32,124 nt of DNA from Saprospiraceae bacterium. GTDB lineage: Bacteria; Bacteroidota; Bacteroidia; Chitinophagales; Saprospiraceae. This document shows, one piece after another, positions 25,568-32,124 of the stretch (positions within the stretch are counted from its first letter, which is position 1; every line of letters starts with the position of its first letter). The notes under the pieces are model-generated. The model searched no databases. It was not told the DNA's origin and saw only the letters and a list, made by a program, of their open reading frames with translations. The stretch lies in assembly GCA_020628855.1 (NCBI GenBank), contig JAHDEL010000003.1, positions 17,354 to 49,477 of the forward strand. Reading direction: 5' to 3'. The position numbers and the translations under genes are program-made.

Positions 25568-27031
25568 TTAGTCTACATTGCCATGCAAGAATGAATTCTC
25601 GCTGTTGTAGAGATCACCGTTGTCATCAACATTGACTCTTGTAGAACTTACATTTCCTTCTTCTGAAGCTTCTTCGACTTTGTCAAGAGAAACCTCTCTT
25701 CTGAGATAAGCAGGTTCTTTCTCCATCCTCGAAACGATAGATGGATTATCTAATGGAACCGTCTTTGCTTTTCTGATATATTCTTTCTTTGCCTTTTCTA
25801 ATTCATCTAATTTCCTATCCAACTTCGAATTCCCACTGATGGTAATTCGTGAATCAGATGGCTCAACTGTATAAGCTTTTGGAGTGTTCTTCAAGCTTTC
25901 TATAGTCTCCTTAACATCATCAACTTCAAGATCAAAAGTTAACGTTTCCGTTCTTGGAGTGACCGGAGCAATTGGAGTAACAACACCTTCGTCATCATCC
26001 AAGCCTATCGTAATTTGCTGCTTTTCTTCAGTTTGCGTTGGGTTAAAATTGTCATTGAATCCAGTAGCAATTACTGTGATCGATAATTTTTCACCAAGAT
26101 CAGGGTTCTTACAATTCCCCCAGATCATATCAGTACCATAACCAGCTTCTTCTTGGATATACTCAGTAATGAGACCAATCTCATCCATCGTCACCTCATT
26201 CGTACCAGAGGTTACATTGAAAAGAATGTTCTTAGCACCTCGTATCTCTTTGTCTTCTAATAGCGGAGAATTCAAGGCCATTTCCACAGCTCGGATAGCT
26301 CTATCCTCGCCACCAGCTTCTCCTGTTCCCATCATAGCTACACCACTTTCCTTCATGACAGTGCAGACATCAGCAAAATCCACATTGATATATCCTGGCA
26401 CAGTGATTATTTCTGCTATTCCTTTGGCACCTGTAGTAAGTACATCATCTGCCTTACTGAATGCATCAGTCATCGTGAGATTACCGTACATCTCTCTGAT
26501 GCGATCATTAGAAATTACAAGAATTGCATCCACATTCTTTTTGAGCTTTTCGAGACCTTCAAGCGCATAACGCTTCCTTTTGTTCCCTTCGAACTTGAAT
26601 GGCAATGTTACAATACCCACAGTCAATATGCCCATTTCTTTTGCAGCCTTAGCTATGATTGGAGCAGCACCAGTTCCGGTCCCACCGCCCATTCCTGCAG
26701 TTACAAATAGCATCTTCGTTCCATTCGCTAAAAAGCTTCTCACTTCATCAATGGATTCGATACACGACTCCTTACCTATTTCAGGCTGAGAACCCGCTCC
26801 TCTTCCTTCTGTGAGTGTAGGACCTAATTGTATTTTGATTGGTACTGGATTGCTTTCTAAAGCCTGATTATCAGTATTACAGATAGCAAAATCCACACCT
26901 ACGATGCCATGTTCATACATGTGGGCAACTGCATTTCCGCCGCCACCACCAACTCCGATGACCTTAATTATTGAGGTATTCTTATTCATTTGATCAAATA
27001 ATTCCGGGTTATTTTTAGTATTCTGTGTCAT
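25568..27031 (-). CDS. ftsZ: Cell division protein FtsZ
   Basis: FtsZ is the tubulin-like GTPase that forms the division ring. The 487-aa product has VIGVGGGGGNAVAHM, the GTP-binding signature GMGGGTGTGAAP (about residues 113-124), LPFKFEGNKR, and NVDFADVCTVM with the T7-loop region. The C-terminal tail after about residue 325 is long and variable and ends in NSFLHGNVD, resembling the typical Bacteroidota ending NNFLHDNVD; a EPAYLRRE segment lies at about residue 433. It follows ftsA after 21 bp and is the last gene of the division cluster. Confidence 0.98.
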   Translation of the reverse strand: MTQNTKNNPELFDQMNKNTSIIKVIGVGGGGGNAVAHMYEHGIVGVDFAICNTDNQALESNPVPIKIQLGPTLTEGRGAGSQPEIGKESCIESIDEVRSFLANGTKMLFVTAGMGGGTGTGAAPIIAKAAKEMGILTVGIVTLPFKFEGNKRKRYALEGLEKLKKNVDAILVISNDRIREMYGNLTMTDAFSKADDVLTTGAKGIAEIITVPGYINVDFADVCTVMKESGVAMMGTGEAGGEDRAIRAVEMALNSPLLEDKEIRGAKNILFNVTSGTNEVTMDEIGLITEYIQEEAGYGTDMIWGNCKNPDLGEKLSITVIATGFNDNFNPTQTEEKQQITIGLDDDEGVVTPIAPVTPRTETLTFDLEVDDVKETIESLKNTPKAYTVEPSDSRITISGNSKLDRKLDELEKAKKEYIRKAKTVPLDNPSIVSRMEKEPAYLRREVSLDKVEEASEEGNVSSTRVNVDDNGDLYNSENSFLHGNVD

Positions 27032-27052
27032 AGTTCTGCTGTTTGATGGTGC

Positions 27053-28390
27053 TTAAAATTCTGAATCTGGGCTAGCTTCAAAAAATTCTTTAGTATAGGA
27101 GAAGAACTTGTTGATCCACTTAGATTTTTCTTCTTTTTCTTCGATATCACCTGTGGCGTTCTCTTCACCAAGATCAATGACTTCTTGTGAAAGCTGTTCA
27201 GTCTTACTTCTCTCTTCTTGCTGATCAATTGCGGTGATCAACAGTCCAAGAGCTGTTGAATACACTGGACTTGCCAACTGGGATGAATATCCATGTGCAA
27301 GATGATCAACAGGCATTCCTATTCTTACAGAAAGTCCAGTGTGATACTCTACGAGCAAATTGATATTCTTCAATAATGAACCTCCACCAGTAAGTACAAT
27401 ACCAGCTATCAGCTTATTCTCGTAACCACTTCTTTTGATTTCCCAAAGCACATAATCAAATATTTCTTCCACTCTTGCTTGTATGATTCTTGCCAAGTTC
27501 TTTTCTGACACTTCTTTTGGCTCTCCTCCTCTAAACCCAGGAATCGTAATAATCCGATTGTCATAGACTTCTTCGGCTAAAGCAGACCCAAATCTTACTT
27601 TGAGCTTTTCTGCTTGATCAGGCATCACAATGCATCCTTCTTTGATATCTTTTGTAATAGTTGTCCCACCGAATGGAATAACTGCAGTATGTCTAATAAT
27701 GCCATCTTTGAATATGGTAATATCAGTTGTACCACCACCTATGTCAACAAGGGCTACACCTGCTTCTTTTTCTTCTTTAGAAAGGACAGAATTAGATGAT
27801 GCGATAGGCTCAAGAGTCATATCTGCAATTTCTAAACCTACCTTTTCTACACATCTGATAATATTCTGACTTGCAGATATTTGACCGGTGATAATATGGA
27901 AGTTAGCTTCCAAACGAACACCTGCCATGCCTATCGGATCAATGATATCTGTCTCATCATCTACGCTAAATTCTTGCGGAATCACATGCAGTATTTTATC
28001 ACCTGCTGGCAAAACCAATCTATGCATATCTTTAATGAGCTTATCAACATCCATTTTTGTGATCTCCGATAGTCCATTATTTCTGACGAGTAGACCATGA
28101 TGATGTATGCTCTTTATATGCTGACCTGCTATACCTACATGCACTATATCAAACTGCTTTCCGCAAGCTTCTTCTGCGATAGCAATAGCCTGCTTAATTG
28201 CCTTCGAAGTCTTCTCTATATTCGAAACAACTCCTCTTTGTACACCTTCTGATACAACAGTGCCAATTCCTAGAATGTCAATCTTGCCGTATTCATTTCT
28301 CACCCCTGCTATAGCACAGACTTTCGTTGTACCAATATCTAGCGCGACAGCTAATTCTGAAGTGTGTCTTATGTCATTATACATAGTCAT
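27053..28390 (-). CDS. ftsA: Cell division protein FtsA
   Basis: FtsA is the actin-like ATPase that tethers FtsZ to the membrane. The 445-aa product shows the phosphate-1 loop ALDIGTTKVCAIAG (about residues 16-29), VGIAGQHIKS in the SHS2 1C domain, the phosphate-2 motif LVDIGGGTTDITIF, and GIVLTGGGSLLKNI near the adenosine site. The C-terminus KWINKFFSYTKEFFE is a plausible amphipathic membrane-targeting helix. A second in-frame ATG at 28384 is an alternative start. It lies between ftsQ and ftsZ. Confidence 0.97.
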   Translation of the reverse strand: MTMYNDIRHTSELAVALDIGTTKVCAIAGVRNEYGKIDILGIGTVVSEGVQRGVVSNIEKTSKAIKQAIAIAEEACGKQFDIVHVGIAGQHIKSIHHHGLLVRNNGLSEITKMDVDKLIKDMHRLVLPAGDKILHVIPQEFSVDDETDIIDPIGMAGVRLEANFHIITGQISASQNIIRCVEKVGLEIADMTLEPIASSNSVLSKEEKEAGVALVDIGGGTTDITIFKDGIIRHTAVIPFGGTTITKDIKEGCIVMPDQAEKLKVRFGSALAEEVYDNRIITIPGFRGGEPKEVSEKNLARIIQARVEEIFDYVLWEIKRSGYENKLIAGIVLTGGGSLLKNINLLVEYHTGLSVRIGMPVDHLAHGYSSQLASPVYSTALGLLITAIDQQEERSKTEQLSQEVIDLGEENATGDIEEKEEKSKWINKFFSYTKEFFEASPDSEF

Positions 28391-28417
28391 GAATTTTGCT
28401 TGTTATTATGGGTTCTT

Positions 28418-29212
28418 TTAGCTTTTTAAAGGTTTTCCGAAAACGCGATCTTCATATTGAAGGTCCAGTTCAGAAAATTTGTCAATACCATACTTTGATA
28501 TCGCTTTCTCGTAAAACACTTTTAGCCTGTAAAACTTATCATCTAGGTTCTCAATCGAACCTAACTTTATTTTATTTCTACCCATTTTGGGTATAATTGT
28601 TATTTGGTCATTCTCATCAAATTCAATTTGCTCCACTAGCGCTCTTAAAAAGTCATCTTCATAAATCGTAACTCCTAACTTATGGACAGCATTAATGTTG
28701 CTTTTCTTGTCATTTGCGAAAGCTGGATGATAGGCATCAACCCTACCTGTGACTACAGGCACTCTGATTGCTGCACTCTTCGAAAGTGGTATGTAATTAC
28801 CATCAATATCTAGATAGTAGGACACCTTCTCTCCATGGATTCGCACAATTGGCTCACGTTGAGTTATCCCAACATGAATTTTGAGGTGCTTATCAATGTA
28901 GACTTCCGATTCTTTGACGCGAGGGTCTCCATCAATCAGGGATTCTAGCTTACCAAGATCAATGCGTTTCATAGTTCCTCGAGAAGCATCATACCCTATT
29001 TCAGTCTTAATAACTTTCTCTATTTCTTTCTTTGAAATGAGGTATTTATTCTCGCTTACAGGCTCAATATCAACTACCAATTCATTTACTGATGAGTCTT
29101 TGATCATCTGAATAGATAGTGTTAATAGCAAGAATACCACTCCCACCCCAATCAGGTTAAATACCCATTGGTACCGCGTTATAAATGGTATGTTTTTGCT
29201 ATATCTAGCCAT
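28418..29212 (-). CDS. ftsQ: Cell division protein FtsQ/DivIB
   Basis: FtsQ is a bitopic divisome protein linking early and late division proteins. The 264-aa product has a short cytoplasmic N-terminus, one transmembrane helix at about residues 16-36 (WVFNLIGVGVVFLLLTL), a POTRA-like region (KYLISKKEIEKVIKTEIGYD, about 52-115), then the beta domain with VKESEVYIDKHLKIHVGITQREPIVRI and YYLDIDGNYIPL. Its start overlaps the murC stop by 8 bp, so translation is likely coupled. Identification rests on motif and position. Confidence 0.93.
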   Translation of the reverse strand: MARYSKNIPFITRYQWVFNLIGVGVVFLLLTLSIQMIKDSSVNELVVDIEPVSENKYLISKKEIEKVIKTEIGYDASRGTMKRIDLGKLESLIDGDPRVKESEVYIDKHLKIHVGITQREPIVRIHGEKVSYYLDIDGNYIPLSKSAAIRVPVVTGRVDAYHPAFANDKKSNINAVHKLGVTIYEDDFLRALVEQIEFDENDQITIIPKMGRNKIKLGSIENLDDKFYRLKVFYEKAISKYGIDKFSELDLQYEDRVFGKPLKS

Positions 29213-30575
29213 TGTTTCTTATCATTTTTTTGAGCATAAGGTGATGCTTATCCAAATTACCAGCACCCAATGTCACTATAATGTCATGCTTGTTTCTTAA
29301 TAAAGTTTCTTCTAATCCATTGTGTTCCACAGCAAATGCATGCTTCATATCCATAGTCTCAGCTATCATTGCTGATGTAATCCCCGGAATCGGCAACTCT
29401 CTTGCTGGATATATTGGAAGTATGTAAGCTTCATCCAACTTAGACAGCTCTTGAGCAAACCCTTTGAAGTGGTCTCTCGTTCGTGTATACAAATGCGGCT
29501 GAAATATGCCCGTAATCTTTCTTTGAGGAAAGAGCTCTCTAATTGCTCCTATTGCTACCTCAAGTTCTTTTGGATGATGAGCATAATCATCGATCAGCAT
29601 GCCTCCTGCTTCATCCAATACTAACTCCATTCTTCGTTTAACACCCTCATACTCGCTCAAAGAATTACACAGTACTTCAGTGTCGATTCCGAGATGCTGT
29701 CCAACCAAGAGTGCAACTAGTGCATTAGCAGCATTATAGTCACCTGGCACATTCCAAGACCAACTCTGAAGCTGCCCTCTCAACTTGCATTTAATAGCAG
29801 TTTCGAAACCATCAGACCTCAAACTTATCACACTGTTTTGGGCAGTGTTGAACTCCAGAACAGTAATCTGCATGTCAGTCATTCGCTCTATCCAACCATG
29901 AGTGAAAAATTCCTTCAATCCTTGTTGGATGATTATGAGCCCACCAGATTTAACCTGATCAGTTAATTCTTCATACGCAGCAATCATTGTTGCATGATCT
30001 CCGTAAATATCAAGATGATCTGCATCCAGACTGAGTACAATAAGAATAGATGGATACAGTTGCAAGAAAGATCTATCAAACTCATCTGCCTCAACCACTG
30101 CGTATTCACTTTGACCTAAAACATAGTTTGAATTCCAATTCTTTAAAATGCCTCCAAGAAATGCAGTACAATCTAATCCGCATGCATTTAGCAGAAAGGC
30201 AATAATAGAACTCGTACTCGTTTTCCCATGAGTCCCAGCTACTGCAATTGTCTTCAATGGCTTTGTTATCAACCCCAACATCTCAGATCGCTTATATACT
30301 GGTATCTCTGAATTCAATAACCAGACTAACTCAGCGTGATCCTGAGGGATTGCAGGTGTATACACCACAATGTCAATATTTTCAGGTATCAGTTTTACAT
30401 TCTCTTCATAATGTATCTGCATACCTTCCTCTTCCAACTTTTTGGTAAGAGATGAAGCCGTTATATCATAACCATGTACTTCGACTCCTTTATCATTAAA
30501 GTATCTTGCCAAAGCAGACATTCCTATACCACCAATTCCAATGAAATAGATTGTTTGAATACTGCTAATCTCCAT
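29205..30575 (-). CDS. murC: UDP-N-acetylmuramate--L-alanine ligase
   Basis: MurC adds L-alanine to UDP-MurNAc with ATP in the cytoplasm. The 456-aa product begins with the Rossmann motif FIGIGGIGMSALA (about 11-23), has the ATP-binding GTHGKTSTSS (114-123), the EADEFDRSF and DADHLDIYGD metal and substrate motifs, and MLIDDYAHHPKEL in the C-terminal Mur ligase domain. Length is normal. Its start lies on the last base of murG and it overlaps ftsQ. Confidence 0.98.
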   Translation of the reverse strand: MEISSIQTIYFIGIGGIGMSALARYFNDKGVEVHGYDITASSLTKKLEEEGMQIHYEENVKLIPENIDIVVYTPAIPQDHAELVWLLNSEIPVYKRSEMLGLITKPLKTIAVAGTHGKTSTSSIIAFLLNACGLDCTAFLGGILKNWNSNYVLGQSEYAVVEADEFDRSFLQLYPSILIVLSLDADHLDIYGDHATMIAAYEELTDQVKSGGLIIIQQGLKEFFTHGWIERMTDMQITVLEFNTAQNSVISLRSDGFETAIKCKLRGQLQSWSWNVPGDYNAANALVALLVGQHLGIDTEVLCNSLSEYEGVKRRMELVLDEAGGMLIDDYAHHPKELEVAIGAIRELFPQRKITGIFQPHLYTRTRDHFKGFAQELSKLDEAYILPIYPARELPIPGITSAMIAETMDMKHAFAVEHNGLEETLLRNKHDIIVTLGAGNLDKHHLMLKKMIRNNG

Positions 30576-31675
30576 TATTCACTTTGTTGTATAGTATTAA
30601 TAATGAGATCAGCTATTTCATTGGCAGCATCCGGCTTAGCAAACTGCTTAAGATTCTTCTTGAATGTTGCTTGCTTCTCCTTATCCTCAATCAAAGAAAA
30701 CATAGTGTCCATTAGTTCTTGATTAGCCATATTGTCTTTGACAATTAGTGCTGAATTCTTAGAAACCAAAGCCATAGCATTCTTTGTTTGGTGGTCTTCC
30801 GCTACATGAGGAGAAGGCACCAATATTGTTGGAATACCTGCTAGACTCAACTCACTGATTGTGAGAGCACCTGCCCTAGCGATCATTACATCTGCTACAG
30901 CATAAGCCATGTCCATTCGATCAATAAATGGCAAGGCTTTCACATTGGAGAGTTTGGTTGTTTCACAGCTACCAAAACTATCCACATAACCTCCACCATA
31001 TTGCCAAAGAATTTGAATCCCATCAGCAGATTCTAGCACTGAAAAAGCCTGTTCCATAGCTTCATTCAATGTTCGCGCTCCAAGGCTCCCACCGACAATC
31101 AAGCAAGTCTTCTTCGCTGGATCTAATCCAAAATGCTTAAAACCATCACTCTTTTTTTGACCTAGAGACAAAATATCTTTTCTAACAGGGTTACCTGTGA
31201 AGACTATCTTTTCTTCAGGGAAAAAGTTGTCCATATCAGGGTAAGCAGTACATATATGCTGAGCACTTCCTGCAAGTATCTTATTAGTAATACCTGGAAA
31301 TGAATTTTGCTCCTGCAATATCAAAGGCACTCCTCCCTTGGATAAGACATACATTGATGGTCCGCTTGCGTAGCCACCCACTCCGACACCAATATCAGGC
31401 TTGAAAGACTGAATGATTCGACGGGAATCAAAAAGACTCTTCACCACTTTGAATGGAAAAGCAACATTTTTCAATGTTAGTCGACGCTGTAGACCACTTA
31501 TCGTTAACCCCTTGATGTCATAGCCCGCTTTCGGAACTTTTGCCATCTCCATTCTACCTTTTGCACCGACAAATAATATTTCAATTTGTTTGTTTCTTTC
31601 TTTTAATGCATCCGCTATCGCTATAGCTGGATAGATGTGACCGCCTGTTCCTCCTCCACTGATGAGGACTCTCAT
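30575..31675 (-). CDS. murG: UDP-GlcNAc:undecaprenyl-PP-MurNAc-pentapeptide GlcNAc transferase
   Basis: MurG converts lipid I to lipid II on the inner face of the cytoplasmic membrane. The 366-aa product has the N-terminal GGGTGGHIYPAIAIADAL (about residues 7-24), GVGGYASGP, LQEQNSFPGITNK, FTGNPVR, GGSLGARTLNEA, and the donor-binding ARAGALTISELSLAGIP with the following HVAEDHQTKNA. All glycosyltransferase family 28 hallmarks are present. It overlaps ftsW by 4 bp (ATGA) and touches murC. Confidence 0.98.
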   Translation of the reverse strand: MRVLISGGGTGGHIYPAIAIADALKERNKQIEILFVGAKGRMEMAKVPKAGYDIKGLTISGLQRRLTLKNVAFPFKVVKSLFDSRRIIQSFKPDIGVGVGGYASGPSMYVLSKGGVPLILQEQNSFPGITNKILAGSAQHICTAYPDMDNFFPEEKIVFTGNPVRKDILSLGQKKSDGFKHFGLDPAKKTCLIVGGSLGARTLNEAMEQAFSVLESADGIQILWQYGGGYVDSFGSCETTKLSNVKALPFIDRMDMAYAVADVMIARAGALTISELSLAGIPTILVPSPHVAEDHQTKNAMALVSKNSALIVKDNMANQELMDTMFSLIEDKEKQATFKKNLKQFAKPDAANEIADLIINTIQQSE

Positions 31676-32124
31676 GTCACAATATTTTGTTTTTGCTCCT
31701 GCGTATATTCTTCAACATATCTACTTACACTAAGAATAATTCCACATGCCACGCAAGTGAACATGAGAGAAGTACCACCCATACTCAACAAGGGTAAGGT
31801 CAAACCAGTAACTGGAAGTAAATGCAACGAAACTGCAATATTTGCAAATGCCTGGATGACAATGCTCAAGCAAAGCCCCATTGCAACAATAGCTGCAAAT
31901 GGCTTAGGACATTTAGTTACCAATCGTGTACATCTGAAGAGTAATGTCAAGTATAAAAATATTACTACTATGCCACCGATAATCCCTACTTCCTCACATA
32001 TAATAGCGTAGATAAAATCCGCATACGGGCTTGGTAAAAAGTTCTTTTGGATACTTCCACCAAGTCCTTGACCGAATATCTCTCCATTGGCTATCGCTAT
32101 TTTTGATTGCTGTATTTGATATCC
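31672..32124 (-). CDS. ftsW: Lipid II polymerase/division protein FtsW, C-terminal part (cut by window edge)
   Basis: The reading frame is open from the right edge to the stop at 31672, giving 150 residues of a SEDS-family protein, the division-specific peptidoglycan polymerase. It starts with SKIAIANGEIFGQGLGGSIQ, then NFLPSPYADFIYAIICEEVG, which is the conserved large-loop motif (LP-x-x-x-x-DFIFA-x-x-x-EE-x-G). It ends with membrane helices bearing NIAVSLHLLPVTGLTLPLLS and GGTSL. The N-terminal half lies outside the window. FtsW rather than RodA is favoured by the adjacent murG. Confidence 0.95.
   Translation of the reverse strand, partial: GYQIQQSKIAIANGEIFGQGLGGSIQKNFLPSPYADFIYAIICEEVGIIGGIVVIFLYLTLLFRCTRLVTKCPKPFAAIVAMGLCLSIVIQAFANIAVSLHLLPVTGLTLPLLSMGGTSLMFTCVACGIILSVSRYVEEYTQEQKQNIVT

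Noticed and set aside
25884-26789. Several plus-strand ORFs antisense to ftsZ (85, 133 and 69 aa)
   Set aside because: Low-complexity Ser/Ile/Val-rich translations typical of the antisense strand of a conserved gene; ftsZ itself is certain.

Overview
This window looks like chromosome from a member of the Bacteroidota, most probably of the Saprospira/Lewinella type. The evidence is AT-rich DNA, promoter-like TAnnTTTG elements, almost no Shine-Dalgarno sequences, GTG/TTG starts, a very large secreted protein ending in a type IX secretion (T9SS) sorting domain, and the ftsW-murG-murC-ftsQ-ftsA-ftsZ cluster in Bacteroidota style. The assignment below phylum level is inference. I see no tRNA, rRNA, CRISPR array, insertion sequence or phage gene.

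Layout. Positions 1-860 (minus strand) hold decayed sequence: a short fragment resembling the C-terminus of a PLP-dependent decarboxylase, and a lipoprotein gene broken by two single-base frame changes. Positions 876-4744 (minus) form one closely packed group: guaB (IMP dehydrogenase), a 3-methyladenine DNA glycosylase with no normal start codon, and two tandem paralogous outer-membrane beta-barrel proteins. tadA runs divergently from guaB. A 4'-phosphopantetheinyl transferase and a small lipoprotein follow on the minus strand, then dcd (dCTP deaminase) on the plus strand, and convergent to it a TM-helix-repeat channel protein.

Positions 8206-11972 (minus) hold an unusual D-alanine--D-alanine ligase of 886 aa made of two complete ligase modules in one chain, followed by a PASTA-domain membrane protein and a single-domain rhodanese. 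Positions 12101-14993 (plus) hold small membrane, redox and secreted proteins and an AlkB-type alkane monooxygenase. Positions 15017-19570 (minus) encode a 1517-aa secreted adhesin-like protein with three kinds of internal repeat. Positions 19902-25349 (plus) carry a sodium:alanine symporter, folK, a deoxynucleoside kinase, sppA and plsC. From 32124 down to 25568 (minus) lies the division and cell-wall cluster ftsW (cut by the window edge), murG, murC, ftsQ, ftsA, ftsZ, closed by a terminator at about 25354-25379.

Functionally the window is dominated by peptidoglycan and division genes (Ddl, PASTA, MurC, MurG, FtsW/Q/A/Z) and by nucleotide and cofactor metabolism (guaB, dcd, tadA, dNK, folK, PPTase). 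The most interesting object is the double Ddl: its two halves differ at the omega-loop residue that in known ligases helps separate D-Ala-D-Ala from D-Ala-D-lactate synthesis.
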